Program-made: the position numbers and the translations under genes | NCBI RefSeq assembly: GCF_021271205.1 | Contig: NZ_JAIWKS010000004.1 | Coordinates: 434,001-498,000 of the forward strand | Source: Pseudomonas uvaldensis | GTDB taxonomy: Bacteria; Pseudomonadota; Gammaproteobacteria; Pseudomonadales; Pseudomonadaceae | Direction: 5' to 3' | Length of the DNA stretch: 64,000 nt | In this document: piece after piece, positions 44,101-59,930 of the stretch | Numbering within the stretch: the first letter of the stretch is position 1 | Layout: each line of letters starts with the position of its first letter | Notes under the pieces: model-generated | The model's input: the letters and a program-made list of their open reading frames with translations, nothing else | What the model was told of the DNA's origin: nothing | The model's database searches: none

Positions 44101-45360
44101 TCAGAAATTGCCTTTGACCCATGCCTGGAGCCGCTCGAACAGCGGAGCCTTCGGCTCGTCGCTGCTGTAGCTGTCGCGGCTGCCTATCCCCGAGAACGAG
44201 ATCCCGTCGGACTGTTTCTGCAAGCCGTACATCAACAGGCCCACGCCTGTGGAATAAATCGGGTTGCGCACCACGTCGTCCAGGCCCTTGATGCCATGGG
44301 GAACGCCCAGGCGCACCGGCATGTGGAATATTTCTTCGGCCAGCTCGACCGCGCCTTCCATCTTCGACGTACCACCGGTCAGCACGATGCCGGCCGGGAT
44401 CAGGTCTTCGTAGCCGCTGCGACGCAGCTCGGCCTGGATCAAGGTGAACAACTCGTCGTAACGCGGCTCGACCACTTCGGCCAGGGCCTGGCGCGACAGC
44501 TCACGCGGCGGACGGTCGCCAACGCTGGGCACCTTGATGGTTTCACCGGCACCGGCCAGTTTCGCCAGGGCGCAGGCGTAGCGGATCTTGATTTCCTCGG
44601 CGTACTGGGTCGGGGTGCGCAATGCCATGGCGATGTCGTTGGTCACCTGGTCGCCGGCAATCGGGATCACCGCCGTGTGGCGGATGGCGCCCTCGGTGAA
44701 GATCGCGATGTCGGTGGTACCTCCACCGATGTCCACCAGGCATACGCCCAGTTCTTTCTCGTCGTCGGTCAGCACCGAGTAGGCCGAGGCCAGTTGTTCG
44801 AGGATGATGTCGTCGATTTCCAGGCCGCAGCGGCGCACGCATTTCTCGATGTTCTGCGCAGCGTTCACGGCGCAGGTCACCACGTGGACCTTGGCTTCCA
44901 AGCGCACACCGGACATGCCCAGGGGCTCGCGCACGCCTTCCTGGTTATCGATCACATAATCCTGCGGCAGGGTGTGCAGCACGCGCTGGTCGGCCGGGAT
45001 CGCCACGGCCTGGGCCGCGTCGAGCACGCGCTCGAGGTCGGCGGAGCTGACTTCGCGATCACGGATCGCCACGATGCCGTGGGAGTTCAGGCTGCGGATG
45101 TGATTGCCCGCCACGCCGACGAACGCCGAGTGAATCCGGCAACCGGCCATCAATTGCGCTTCTTCGATGGCGCGCTGGATCGATTGCACGGTGGACTCGA
45201 TGTTCACCACCACGCCTTTCTTCAAGCCGCGGGACGGGTGAGTACCGATCCCGACGATGACCAGCGTGCCGTCGTCCGCGACCTCACCTACCAGCGCAAC
45301 CACCTTGGAAGTGCCGATATCCAGCCCGACGATCATTTTTCCGCTTTGCACGTTTGCCAT
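44101..45360 (-). CDS. ftsA: Cell division protein FtsA (actin-like)
   Basis: Actin-fold ATPase that tethers FtsZ to the membrane. The 419-residue protein has phosphate-1 motif MIVGLDIGTSKVVALVGE (residues about 9-26), the 1C domain near 85-165, phosphate-2 LVDIGGGTTDIAIF near 207, and adenosine motif GIVLTGGTSKMEGA near 340. A C-terminal amphipathic helix (PLFERLQAWVKGNF) serves as membrane anchor. AAGAAGAGGCAGGACCC supports the ATG. It lies between ftsQ (15 bp) and ftsZ. Confidence 0.98.
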   Translation of the reverse strand: MANVQSGKMIVGLDIGTSKVVALVGEVADDGTLVIVGIGTHPSRGLKKGVVVNIESTVQSIQRAIEEAQLMAGCRIHSAFVGVAGNHIRSLNSHGIVAIRDREVSSADLERVLDAAQAVAIPADQRVLHTLPQDYVIDNQEGVREPLGMSGVRLEAKVHVVTCAVNAAQNIEKCVRRCGLEIDDIILEQLASAYSVLTDDEKELGVCLVDIGGGTTDIAIFTEGAIRHTAVIPIAGDQVTNDIAMALRTPTQYAEEIKIRYACALAKLAGAGETIKVPSVGDRPPRELSRQALAEVVEPRYDELFTLIQAELRRSGYEDLIPAGIVLTGGTSKMEGAVELAEEIFHMPVRLGVPHGIKGLDDVVRNPIYSTGVGLLMYGLQKQSDGISFSGIGSRDSYSSDEPKAPLFERLQAWVKGNF

Positions 45361-45375
45361 GGGTCCTGCCTCTTC

Positions 45376-46242
45376 TTAATTCTTCGCGACGGCGGGTTCG
45401 GCCGTCGTGGGCGCTACAGGTTCCCGCCAGCCGACGGCCAAGCCGTTGGCGTAGCGCAGATCGATGCGCGCGATGTTCGTAATCTGTTCTTTGAGCGTCT
45501 TGTCATAGATGGCGATGAAGCGGCGCATCTTTTCCACCAGGTTGCCGCGACCGAGCAACAGCTCGATGCCCGGTCCCGAGCTACCCGCGCCAGTGGTCAG
45601 GAACCAGCTGCCGCGCTCGCGCAGTTCCAGGCGCGCGATGGAGAAGCCCAATGGCCGCAACATCTGGCTCAGCACCTGGTACTGCTGCATCACTTGCTGC
45701 TGGGCCCGCTGTGGACCGAACAGTTGTGGTAAATGTTCATAGTTGGCCAGTTCCCGCGGGGTAAACGCCTGGCCCTGGTTGTTCAGCAGCGACTCATCGC
45801 CCCAACGGGCCACCGGCAATTGCTCTTCCAGGCGAATCGACACCTGGTCAGGCCATACTCGACGGACCTCGGCGTGAGCAATCCAGGGCATCTGCTCCAG
45901 TTCCGTGCGCATGCCCGCCAGGTCGATGGTGAAGAAGCTGGACGCCACGAACGGGGCGATCCGCTGCTGCACCGCCTGCTGGCTGATATAGCTCAGGTCA
46001 CCCTGAACGTTGATCCGCGCAATCGGCCGGTCCGCATAAGGCAATAACCGCTGGGCGCCTTCGTACGTACCGAACCCCACTGCCACCAGCATCACCGGCC
46101 AGAACAGGCTCTTGAGAAAACCAAAATTGGCTTTCGGCAGGCGCGCCGACATCGGCTCCTTGGCCACCATTCGGCTGGCACCCCGGGGCACCGGCTTGCG
46201 ACCGGGTGCGGAGGGCTGATGACGAAGCGATGCGCCTTGCAT
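45376..46242 (-). CDS. ftsQ: Cell division protein FtsQ
   Basis: Bitopic divisome protein that links FtsL/FtsB to the cytoplasmic ring. The 288-residue protein has a basic cytoplasmic tail (to about residue 42), one membrane helix ([18 protein letters not shown], about 46-63) and a periplasmic POTRA domain. In the latter, [18 protein letters not shown] and the [20 protein letters not shown] block (near residue 125-145) are typical. It starts 4 bp after ddlB and precedes ftsA by 15 bp. Confidence 0.96.
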   Translation of the reverse strand: MQGASLRHQPSAPGRKPVPRGASRMVAKEPMSARLPKANFGFLKSLFWPVMLVAVGFGTYEGAQRLLPYADRPIARINVQGDLSYISQQAVQQRIAPFVASSFFTIDLAGMRTELEQMPWIAHAEVRRVWPDQVSIRLEEQLPVARWGDESLLNNQGQAFTPRELANYEHLPQLFGPQRAQQQVMQQYQVLSQMLRPLGFSIARLELRERGSWFLTTGAGSSGPGIELLLGRGNLVEKMRRFIAIYDKTLKEQITNIARIDLRYANGLAVGWREPVAPTTAEPAVAKN

Positions 46243-46245
46243 GGC

Positions 46246-48660
<2,415 letters not shown>

Positions 48661-48668
<8 letters not shown>

Positions 48669-49731
48669 GGGCCACCTCCAGGCAGGTATCGACCACTTGG
48701 GCCGTAGCGTCGGGTTTGGCCAGGCGGCGGGCGGCGCGGGCCATGTCTTCAAGTCGTTGCGGCTGCATCAAAACCTCTGTCAGGCGGGCGGCGAGGTCCG
48801 CGGCGCCCGTCGTTCTTTGCGGCATCAGGAAGGCAGCGCCTTCGCGGGCCAAATAATCGGCGTTGCGGGTCTGGTGGTCGTCGATGGCATGGGGCAAAGG
48901 CACCAGCATCGAGGGCAGACCGGCGGCAGCCAGTTCACTGATGGTCAGCGCGCCTGCGCGACAGATCACCAGGTCGGCCCAGCCATAGGCTTGGGCCATG
49001 TCTTTGATGAAAGGCTGTACTTGCGCCTCGACGCCGACGGCGCGGTAGCGCTCGGCGGTCACTTCATCGTGGTTCTTGCCAGCCTGATGAAACACTTCCG
49101 GCCGCAGATCGGGGGCGACCTGCGACAAGGCTTCGGGCAGCAATTTGTTCAACGGCTCCGCTCCCAGGCTTCCGCCCAGGACCAGCAGACGTGCCTTGCG
49201 TCCGGCCAGGGCCGGGCGCGGTGTATCGAGAAACAGCTCGGTACGCACCGGATTACCGGTGGTGCGCCGGCTGCCCGACAGGGTAAAGGTGTCGGGAAAG
49301 GCTTCACAGACCCGGGCGGCCAACGGCACCAGTAACCGATTGGCGGTACCGGCCACGGCGTTCTGCTCATGAACGATCACCGGCACGCCGGCCAGTTTCG
49401 CCGCAACCCCGCCAGGACCGGTCACATAACCGCCAAACCCCACCACGCACACCGGCCGCAGCCGACGGATGATCGTCCGGGCCTGCCAAACCGACTTGAG
49501 CAACATCAGTGGCGCCTTGAGCAACGACAACTTGCCTTTGCCCCGCAGGCCGCTGGCCTCGATCCGGTGCAGTTCCAGGCCCGCGCCGGGCACCAGTTCG
49601 TTTTCGATACCCCGAGGCGTACCCAGCCAGTGCACGGTGTAGCCCCGTGCCTGGAACTCCCGGGCACAGGCCAGCGCCGGGAACACATGCCCGCCGGTGC
49701 CACCCGCCATGATCAGCACGTTAGCGCCCAT
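48661..49731 (-). CDS. murG: UDP-GlcNAc:lipid I N-acetylglucosaminyltransferase MurG
   Basis: Peripheral membrane GT-B enzyme that converts lipid I to lipid II. The start at 49731 ([20 protein letters not shown], 356 residues) places the glycine-rich GGTGGH at residues 10-15, as expected. Further signatures are [18 protein letters not shown] near 95, [15 protein letters not shown] near 122, [13 protein letters not shown] near 190 and [19 protein letters not shown] near 258 (UDP-GlcNAc site). It overlaps the ftsW stop by 11 bp and murC by 8 bp. Confidence 0.98.
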
Positions 49732-50938
49732 GGATCGGCTCCTCGGCAAAGTCGCTCTCATGGAACTCCATCTCTTCGCTGCCCAGGTGGGTTCGACTCT
49801 CCCATTCGATGCGCAGCAACAAACCGAGGCAGGCACAGCAGATCACCAGGGAACTGCCGCCGTAACTGAGGAACGGCAACGTCAGCCCCTTGGTCGGCAG
49901 CAGGCCGACGTTCACGCCGATGTTGATCAGGAACTGGCCGATCCAAAGGAACGACAGGCCATACGCCACGTAGGCTGCGAAGAATTGCTTGGCCTTCTCC
50001 GCCCACAGACCGATGTACATGCCGCGCACGCAGACGAAGACGAACAGGGCCAGCGTGCACAACGACCCAACGACGCCAAGCTCTTCGGCCAACACCGAAA
50101 ACACGAAGTCGGTGTGGGCTTCCGGCAGGTAGAACTGTTTCTGCACGCTGTTGCCCAGGCCGACACCCAGCCATTCGCCACGCCCGAACGCGATCAGTGC
50201 CTGGGTCAGTTGATAGCCGGAACCGAACTGGTCGGCCCACGGGTCGGTGAAAGTGATCAGGCGCGCCATCCGGTACGGTTGCGCCTGCACAAGCACGGTC
50301 ACGGCCGCCACGGCCAGGGCCACCATCAGGATGAAGCGGAACAGCCCGACGCCGCCCAGGAACAGCATCGCCGCCGCCGCGCCCATCATTACCACCGTGG
50401 CGCCGAAGTCCGGCTCCATCAGCAACAGGCCCGCCATGGGCAGCAGGACGATGAACGGCTTGAAGAAGCCCATCCAGCTCTCGCGCACTTCCTTCTGGCG
50501 CCGCACCAGGTAGCCGGCCAGGAAGATCACCACGAAAACCTTGGCGATTTCCGAAGGCTGCACGTTGAAGAAGCTGAAGCCGATCCAGCGCATCGAGCCG
50601 TTCACTTCGCGACCGATACCCGGAACCAGCACCATGACCAACAGGCCGAAGGCACCGAGCAGCATCATCCAGCCCAGGCGTTGCCAGGTGGCGATCGGTA
50701 TCATCATGGTGACAACACACGCACCCAGGCCGATCACCAGGTAAATCAGGTGTCGGATCATGTGATAAAGGGTGTTGCCCGACTGCACGGCCGCCACTTC
50801 CGACGACGCGGAGGTGATCATTACCAGGCCCAGGCCCAGCAGCGCCAGACATCCGGCAAGCATCGGGAAATCCAGGTCGATGCCACGTCCGGTGATCAAC
50901 GGCGACGGGTACGGCTTGATGATATTCATGAGGCTCAT
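49721..50938 (-). CDS. ftsW: Peptidoglycan glycosyltransferase FtsW (SEDS family)
   Basis: Septal SEDS polymerase that works with FtsI. The chosen start (50938, MSLMNIIKPYPSPL, 405 residues) overlaps the murD stop as ATGA; an ATG 9 bases later is possible. It has about ten hydrophobic segments, and the SEDS signatures QPSEIAKVFVVIFLAGYL near residue 125, LLLMEPDFGATVVM near 175 and the C-terminal GLLPTKGLTLPFLSYGGSS near 350. The catalytic Asp lies in the large extracellular loop. It is encoded between murD and murG. Confidence 0.97.
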   Translation of the reverse strand: MSLMNIIKPYPSPLITGRGIDLDFPMLAGCLALLGLGLVMITSASSEVAAVQSGNTLYHMIRHLIYLVIGLGACVVTMMIPIATWQRLGWMMLLGAFGLLVMVLVPGIGREVNGSMRWIGFSFFNVQPSEIAKVFVVIFLAGYLVRRQKEVRESWMGFFKPFIVLLPMAGLLLMEPDFGATVVMMGAAAAMLFLGGVGLFRFILMVALAVAAVTVLVQAQPYRMARLITFTDPWADQFGSGYQLTQALIAFGRGEWLGVGLGNSVQKQFYLPEAHTDFVFSVLAEELGVVGSLCTLALFVFVCVRGMYIGLWAEKAKQFFAAYVAYGLSFLWIGQFLINIGVNVGLLPTKGLTLPFLSYGGSSLVICCACLGLLLRIEWESRTHLGSEEMEFHESDFAEEPIHGR

Positions 50939-52281
50939 GCCAAGTCCTCCGTCGCCCGAGCGAACAGCTGCCCGCGCTCTTCGTAGTTCTTGAACATGTC
51001 GAAGCTGGCACAGGCCGGCGACAACAGGACGGCATCGCCCGGTTGAGCCAGGGCGCGACATTGCTGCACGGCTTCGTCCAGCGAAGCCACGCGCACCAGC
51101 GGCACGGCATCGCCGAGCGCCTGGGCGATCAGTTCGCGGTCACGGCCCATCAGCACCACGGCGCGGCAGTTGGCCGCCACCGGACCACGCAGGTCCTTGA
51201 AGTCGGCGCCCTTGCCGTCGCCTCCGGCGATCAAAACGAGTTTGCCCTGAATATCCGCACCCAGGCCTTCGATGGCGGCCAGCGCGGCGCCGACATTGGT
51301 GGCCTTGGAATCGTTGTACCAGGCCACGCCATCGAGGTCGCGCACCCACTGGCAGCGGTGTTCAAGACCGGCGAAAGTACGCAGGGCCGAGAGCATGGCG
51401 TCGAACGGCAGGCCGACCGCATGCCCCAGGGCCAGGGCCGCCAGGGCATTGGCCTGGTTATGGGCACCGCGGATCTTCAACTCACGCACAGGCATCAGGT
51501 TCTGGAATTCGAAAGCCAGGTATTTTTCGCCGTTCTCTTCCCGCAACCCGAAGCCCTTGAAATCCGGTACGCCCAAGCCGAAGGACCAGCACGGCAGACC
51601 TTCGCTCAGCAACGGCCGGGTCAGGGCATCCTGACGGTTGAACACCACCTGCCGGGCGCCCCGGAAGATCCGGTGCTTGGCCAGGTGATAAGCCGGCAGG
51701 CCGCTGTAGCGGTCCATGTGGTCTTCGCTGATGTTGAGCACGGTCGCCACTTCGGCGCCCAGATGATCGGTGGTTTCAAGCTGGAAGCTGGACAGCTCCA
51801 TCACATACAGCTCGACGTCGTCGCTGAGCAGGTCCAGTGCCGGAGTCCCCAGGTTGCCACCGACGGCAACCCGCTTACCCGCGGCCGCGGCCATCTCGCC
51901 CACCAGGGTGGTAACGGTGCTTTTCGCATTGGAACCGCTGATGGCAACGATCGGGGCCTTGGCGTTGCGGGCGAACAGCTCGACGTCACCGGACAATTTC
52001 ACGCCGCGGGCCGCGGCCGCCTGCAGGGCCGGCGTCGCCAGGGCCAGGCCGGGGCTCACGTAGAGCTCATCGGCGCGGCACAGGAACTCGACGTCCAGCT
52101 CGCCACAACGCACGTCCACCTGCGGATAGTCGCGACGCAGCGTCGCAAGCTCAGGCGGATTTTCCCGCGTATCGGCCACGGCAAACGACACACCCCGGTT
52201 CGCCAGGAAGCGAACCAGGGACATGCCGCTCTTGCCGAGGCCGACAACGATGCGGAAGTGGTCAGAAGCGATCAGGGACAC
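50935..52281 (-). CDS. murD: UDP-N-acetylmuramoylalanine--D-glutamate ligase MurD
   Basis: Adds D-glutamate to UDP-MurNAc-L-Ala. The 448-residue protein has an N-terminal Rossmann domain (IVVGLGKSGMSLVRFL), the ATP site AISGSNAKSTVTTLVGEM near residue 110 (with Ala in place of the usual Gly of GSNGKS/T, also seen in other pseudomonads as far as I recall), NISEDHMDRY near 180 and WYNDSKATNVGAALAAIEG near 315. Its GC-rich junctions overlap ftsW by 4 bp; mraY lies 5 bp upstream in the transcript. Confidence 0.97.
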   Translation of the reverse strand: MSLIASDHFRIVVGLGKSGMSLVRFLANRGVSFAVADTRENPPELATLRRDYPQVDVRCGELDVEFLCRADELYVSPGLALATPALQAAAARGVKLSGDVELFARNAKAPIVAISGSNAKSTVTTLVGEMAAAAGKRVAVGGNLGTPALDLLSDDVELYVMELSSFQLETTDHLGAEVATVLNISEDHMDRYSGLPAYHLAKHRIFRGARQVVFNRQDALTRPLLSEGLPCWSFGLGVPDFKGFGLREENGEKYLAFEFQNLMPVRELKIRGAHNQANALAALALGHAVGLPFDAMLSALRTFAGLEHRCQWVRDLDGVAWYNDSKATNVGAALAAIEGLGADIQGKLVLIAGGDGKGADFKDLRGPVAANCRAVVLMGRDRELIAQALGDAVPLVRVASLDEAVQQCRALAQPGDAVLLSPACASFDMFKNYEERGQLFARATEDLA

Positions 52282-52286
52282 TCGTT

Positions 52287-53369
52287 CTACCTCAGCTTCA
52301 GGGTGGCAAGGCCGATCAGCACCAGAATCACGGTGATGATCCAGAATCGGACGATCACACGTGGCTCGGGCCAGCCCTTGAGTTCAAAGTGGTGGTGGAT
52401 CGGCGCCATGCGGAATACGCGGCGGCCGGTCAATTTAAAGGAAGCAACCTGAATGACGACTGACAGGGTTTCCATCACGAACACGCCGCCCATGATGAAC
52501 AGGACGATCTCCTGACGAACGATGACGGCGATGGTGCCCAGGGCCGCGCCCAGCGCCAGCGCCCCGACATCGCCCATGAAGACCTGCGCCGGGTAGGTGT
52601 TGAACCACAGGAACCCCAGGCCCGCGCCGATCAGTGCGCCGCAGAACACGATCAGCTCACCCGCGCCCGGCACGTAAGGGATCAGCAGGTACTCGGCGAA
52701 CTTCACGTTACCCGACAGGTAGCAGAAGATCCCCAGTGCGCCGCCAACCATGACCGTCGGCATGATTGCCAGGCCATCGAGGCCGTCGGTGAGGTTGACT
52801 GCGTTGCTCGAACCGACGATCACCAGGTAGGTCAATACGATGAAGCCGGCGCCCAACGGGATGCTGTAGTCCTTGAGCATTGGCAGGATCAGGGTGGTCT
52901 CTACCGGCGAAGCAGCGGTCTTGTAGAGAAAGATCGCGGCACACAGGCCGAACACCGACTGCCAGAAGTATTTCCAGCGGCTCGGCAGACCTCGCGAATT
53001 CTTCTCGATGACCTTGCGGTAATCGTCAACCCAGCCGATGGCACCGAACAGCAGGGTCACCAGCAGCACGACCCAGACGTAGCGGTTCGCCAGATCGGCC
53101 CAGAGCAAAGTGCTGATGCCGATGGAAGACAGGATCAGTGCACCGCCCATGGTCGGGGTGCCGGACTTGGACAGATGCGACTGCGGGCCGTCATTACGCA
53201 CTGCCTGGCCGATCTGCAGGTTCTGCAGGGTACGAATCATCCACGGGCCCAGGAACAGCGACAACGACAACGCGGTCAGCACACCCAGGATCCCGCGCAG
53301 GGTCAGGTACTGGAAGACCGCGAAGCCTTTGTGGAACTGTTGCAGGTACTCCGCTAGCAGCAGCAGCAT
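52287..53369 (-). CDS. mraY: Phospho-N-acetylmuramoyl-pentapeptide transferase MraY
   Basis: Integral membrane enzyme that makes lipid I from UDP-MurNAc-pentapeptide and undecaprenyl phosphate. The 360-residue protein has ten hydrophobic segments and the family motifs [14 protein letters not shown] near residue 70 and DDYRKV near 115 (Asp-rich). [13 protein letters not shown] near 190, [18 protein letters not shown] near 260 and [15 protein letters not shown] near 320 are also visible. The start at 53369 overlaps the murF stop by one base (TAATG), and the further upstream frame is rejected. Confidence 0.98.
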   Translation of the reverse strand: MLLLLAEYLQQFHKGFAVFQYLTLRGILGVLTALSLSLFLGPWMIRTLQNLQIGQAVRNDGPQSHLSKSGTPTMGGALILSSIGISTLLWADLANRYVWVVLLVTLLFGAIGWVDDYRKVIEKNSRGLPSRWKYFWQSVFGLCAAIFLYKTAASPVETTLILPMLKDYSIPLGAGFIVLTYLVIVGSSNAVNLTDGLDGLAIMPTVMVGGALGIFCYLSGNVKFAEYLLIPYVPGAGELIVFCGALIGAGLGFLWFNTYPAQVFMGDVGALALGAALGTIAVIVRQEIVLFIMGGVFVMETLSVVIQVASFKLTGRRVFRMAPIHHHFELKGWPEPRVIVRFWIITVILVLIGLATLKLR

Positions 53370-54736
53370 TAATGTGTCTCCGTACGGGTGCCGCACAGCG
53401 CCGCGACGATGTTTTCCATCGCTGCGCTACGAGAGCCCTTGATCAATAAAGTGGTGTTCGGGTCTTGCTCGGCACCCAGGGCCTGGATCAGCTCGGCCTG
53501 AGTGGTGAAATGCTGGGCGTGCTCGCCGAACGCGGCGACGGCATGAGCCATCATCGGGCCGACGGCATACAGCGCGTCGACCTTGCCACGGGCATAGGCC
53601 CCGACGTCGTGATGCCCCTGTTGCGCCCACTCGCCCAGCTCGCCGATGTCCCCAAGGACCAGCACAGTCCGACCGGAAAAGCCGGCCAGGATATCCACCG
53701 CTGCGCACATGGAAGTCGGGTTGGCGTTGTACGTGTCGTCGATCACCCGCATGCCGTTGGTGGCCAGCTGGGCAACACTGCGTCCCTTGACCGGTTGCAC
53801 CGCGTTCAGCCCGGCGACGATGTTGGCCAACGACACGCCCAGTGCGTGGGCGGCAGCCGCTGCGGCCAGGGCATTGGCGACGTTATGGGTGCCGAGCAGG
53901 TTCAATTGGACCCGCTCCGCACCGTCCGGGCTGTGCAGATTGAACGCCGGGCAACCGCGGGCATCGCGATCCAGGTCGCTGGCGTAGAAATTCGCGGCGA
54001 GATTGCTCAGGGCGAAGGTCAACACCTTGCGCTCGCCCGCCCGGGCCTTCCAGATATCGAATGCCTTGTCGTCGAGATTCAGCACGGCGATGCCATCGGC
54101 ATCCAGCCCCTCGATGATCTCGCCCTTGGCCTCGACGATTTTTTCCGGTCCGCCGAACTCGCCGACGTGGGCGGTGCCGGCGTTGTTGAGCACAGCTACG
54201 TGAGGTTTGGTCAGGCCCACGGTGTAGGCGATCTCGCCGAGCCGCGACGCACCGAGTTCAATAACGGCAGCGGTGTGTTCCGCAGCCAGCTCCAACAAAG
54301 TCAGCGGCACGCCGAGGTCGTTGTTCAGGTTGCCACGGGTTGCCAGAACCGGACCGCGGGTGCGCAGGATGCTGGCGAGCATTTCCTTGACGGTGGTCTT
54401 GCCACTGGAGCCGGTGATCGCGGCGACCGGCTTGTCGAACGCCGCACGATTCAATGCGCCCAGCCGGCCGAGGGCCTGGCGGGTGTCATTGACCAGCAAC
54501 TGCGGCAACGTGCTGTTGCTCACTTCCCGCTCGACCAGCGCAGCGACCGCGCCTTTGGCGGCCACTTCGTTGAGGTAATCGTGGCCATCAAAACGCGGCC
54601 CGGCCAGGGCGACGAATAATTGACCCGCAGAAATGGCCCGGCTGTCGATGCTGACCCCGTCGAAACTGGCGTCAGCCGCAACGAGGCGCGCATTCAGGGC
54701 GTTGCTCAGCTCGCTGAGTTTCAAGGCCTTAAGCAT
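53369..54736 (-). CDS. murF: UDP-MurNAc-tripeptide--D-Ala-D-Ala ligase MurF
   Basis: Adds the D-Ala-D-Ala dipeptide produced by DdlB to complete the pentapeptide. The 455-residue protein has the N-terminal [20 protein letters not shown] block, the ATP site [17 protein letters not shown] near residue 107, [13 protein letters not shown] near 185, and [20 protein letters not shown] near 335. It overlaps murE by 8 bp and mraY by 1 bp, so it is translationally coupled on both sides. Confidence 0.98.
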   Translation of the reverse strand: MLKALKLSELSNALNARLVAADASFDGVSIDSRAISAGQLFVALAGPRFDGHDYLNEVAAKGAVAALVEREVSNSTLPQLLVNDTRQALGRLGALNRAAFDKPVAAITGSSGKTTVKEMLASILRTRGPVLATRGNLNNDLGVPLTLLELAAEHTAAVIELGASRLGEIAYTVGLTKPHVAVLNNAGTAHVGEFGGPEKIVEAKGEIIEGLDADGIAVLNLDDKAFDIWKARAGERKVLTFALSNLAANFYASDLDRDARGCPAFNLHSPDGAERVQLNLLGTHNVANALAAAAAAHALGVSLANIVAGLNAVQPVKGRSVAQLATNGMRVIDDTYNANPTSMCAAVDILAGFSGRTVLVLGDIGELGEWAQQGHHDVGAYARGKVDALYAVGPMMAHAVAAFGEHAQHFTTQAELIQALGAEQDPNTTLLIKGSRSAAMENIVAALCGTRTETH

Positions 54737-56191
54737 GAGCCACCTCCCACGCGGTCAGGGCATGATCGGCTTCCACCAGGTCGGAGAACGCATGGCGTTC
54801 GCCGTTGATCTCTTGATAGTCCTCGTGGCCCTTGCCAGCCAGGACGATGACATCGTCGGCCGATGCGCCGGCGATCAGCTGGGCAATCGCCTGGCCGCGA
54901 CCAGCCACGAACGTCACGTTCTCCACGTCGGAGAAACCGGCGCGGATATCGTCGAAAATCCGCAGCGGATCTTCGGTGCGCGGATTGTCGTCGGTGACCA
55001 GCACACCGTCGGCCAAGCGCTCCACCACCTCGGCCATGAGCGGACGCTTGCCACGATCGCGATCGCCACCGCAGCCGAACAGGCACAGCAGCTTGCCCTT
55101 GGCATGGGGCCGAAGGGCCAACAGGACTTTTTCCAGGGCATCCGGGGTATGGGCGTAATCGACGACCACCAGCGGTTGAGTCCCGCCGCCCAGGCGCTGC
55201 ATGCGGCCGGACGGACCTTCGAGCTTCGGCAGGACCTTGAGGATTTCATCCAGCGGATAATCCAGGCCGAGCAAGGCGCCGATGGCAGCCAACACGTTGC
55301 TCAGGTTGAAGCGGCCCAGCAAAGTGCTGCGCAGATGGTGTTCGCCCTGGGGGGTGACCAGCGTGGCGCGCACGCCTTCGTCATCGAATTGCGCCTGGCG
55401 TACATAAAGGTAGGCACTGGCATCTTCCAGGCTGTAGGTGATCAACCGGGACTCACGTTTATCGGCGGCCAATCGCCGGCCGAATTCGTCATCGAGGTTG
55501 ATGACCCTGCACTTCAAGTCATTCCAGGCAAACAGCTTGGCCTTGGCTTCGCCATAAGCCTGCATGGTGCCGTGATAATCCAGGTGGTCGCGGGACAGGT
55601 TAGTCAACACGGCGACATCGAACGCCAGCGCGCTCACGCGCCCCTGGTCCAGGCCGTGGGAGGAAACTTCCATTGCAACGGCCTTGGCACCGGCCTTCTT
55701 CAGATCGGCCAGGGTCGCCTGAACGGCAATCGGGTTCGGCGTCGTGTGCGAGCCGCTTTCCAGCGCGCCATGAAAACCGTTGCCCAGCGTCCCGACAATG
55801 CCGCAGTGCTGGCCCAACAGGTCCAATGCCTGGGCCACAAGCTGGGTGACACTGGTCTTGCCGTTGGTGCCGGTCACGCCAATCAGGTTCAGGTGGCGAC
55901 TCGGCTCGCCATAGAAACGCCCGGCAATGTCCGACAACTGCGCCGCAAGCCCCTTGACCGGAATCAGCGGAACATCGGTGATCGGCAACACGGTTGCGCC
56001 TTCCACCTCATAGGCCACGGCGGCCGCGCCGCGCTGCAAGGCGTCGGCGATGTGGGCACGGCCATCGAAGCGGCCACCCGGCACGGCCAGGAACAGATCC
56101 CCGGCGCGCACATTGCGACTGTCGAGGGCCAGCTCGCGAATCAGCAGATCGTGACCGGCGTGGGCGAATATCTTGTTCAGGCTCAGGGACA

Positions 56192-56192
<1 letters not shown>
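54729..56192 (-). CDS. murE: UDP-MurNAc-L-Ala-D-Glu--meso-diaminopimelate ligase MurE
   Basis: Adds the third stem residue. The 487-residue protein has the ATP site GVTGTNGKTSVTQLVAQ near residue 105, the GSHTTPNPI motif near 150, and EVSSHGLDQGRV near 178 with the acidic ligand. The DNPRTEDP motif near residue 405 is the signature for meso-diaminopimelate rather than lysine, so cross-linking is of the Gram-negative type. It overlaps ftsI by one base and murF by 8 bp. Confidence 0.98.
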
Positions 56193-59164
<2,972 letters not shown>

Positions 59165-59168
<4 letters not shown>

Positions 59169-59620
59169 AGGATCAGATCACGCAGTTCATCGGGCATGGC
59201 ACCCGGTTGTTGAATAGCAGCCAGGTCCGCGGCGGAAACCGCATTCCAGGCATCTTCGTCCCACAGCTGGAACTTGTTCAGTTGGCCCACCAGCATCGCG
59301 CGCTTGTCCAGCTTCGCGTACTCGCGCAGGCGCGGCGGAACCAGAAAACGGCCACTGCCGTCGAGCTCCAGGTCAACGGCATTACCGATCAGCAGACGTT
59401 GCAAACGACGGTTTTCTTCTCGTAGCGAAGGCAGCGCGCGCAGTTTGGTTTCGATGATCTCCCACTCATCGAGCGGGTAAACACACAGGCATGGGTCAAC
59501 GGCATCGATTGTGACGATTAATTGACCGGAACTACGCGAAACGAGCTCGTCACGATACCGGCTCGGCATAGCGAGACGGCCCTTAGCATCGAGACTGATG
59601 GCGTTAGCTCCGCGAAACAC
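59165..59620 (-). CDS. mraZ: Transcriptional regulator MraZ
   Basis: DNA-binding repressor of its own dcw operon. The 151-residue protein contains two AbrB/SpoVT-like swapped-hairpin domains. The first is at residues about 5-50 ([20 protein letters not shown]), and the second at 80-125 ([20 protein letters not shown]), each with the conserved DxxGR motif that contacts DNA. The start is a GTG at 59620 preceded by TTTTGGAGAAACGCTGAC. It is the first gene of the dcw cluster; its own operator-like repeats lie 43-66 bp upstream. Confidence 0.98.
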
Positions 59621-59662
59621 GTCAGCGTTTCTCCAAAATTTAGCGTTTTACGCTCAAAAAAC

Positions 59663-59686
59663 CCACTTCATGCCACTTTCCTCCAC
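59663..59686 (-). promoter_or_regulatory. MraZ operator: three GTGG boxes with 10-bp phasing
   Basis: On the minus strand GTGG occurs at 59686-59683, 59676-59673 and 59666-59663, exactly one helical turn apart (TGGAG, TGGCA, TGGGT, with 5-base spacers). E. coli MraZ is known to bind three TGGGN repeats with 5-bp spacers in the same place. The boxes lie just downstream of the -10 element, so binding would block transcription. Confidence 0.85.
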
Positions 59687-59694
59687 TTGCGCAC

Positions 59695-59724
59695 ACTATA
59701 GGAATGCGCCCACCGCACCGTCAA
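59695..59724 (-). promoter_or_regulatory. Sigma-70 promoter of the dcw cluster
   Basis: On the minus strand TTGACG (59724-59719), an 18-base spacer and TATAGT (59700-59695) form a near-consensus promoter. Transcription should begin near 59688, at the first MraZ box, giving a leader of about 70 nt before mraZ. Confidence 0.8.
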
Positions 59725-59930
59725 GGCGCGTATTGAAGGAAAAGCCTTATAGATCGGAGATTTAGGAGCGTTTTTTGGAGACCAACGGGAATCTGGCGTA
59801 GGATTTTTCACCACAACTCAAATGAACACAGGAAGCTGCGCTCACAAGTTAAAGTGATTTGTTAAGAGTAAGATTTTTTTGGTCTTAGGAATTGCTGCTG
59901 CCAGCGATTCTGGCAAGGAGGGAATAAGGT
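59725..59930. other. A/T-rich interval between the dcw promoter and the RNase P RNA gene
   Basis: No gene is seen. With the mraZ leader the gene-free stretch is about 310 bp. It contains a short hairpin tgccagcga...tctggca (59899-59915) near the 3' end of the RNase P RNA gene, but no T-run follows on the minus strand, so it is only a weak candidate terminator or processing site. Confidence 0.5.

Noticed and set aside
59899..59915. Hairpin as a terminator of the RNase P RNA
   Set aside because: No T-run follows on the minus strand; kept only as a weak candidate inside the interval description.
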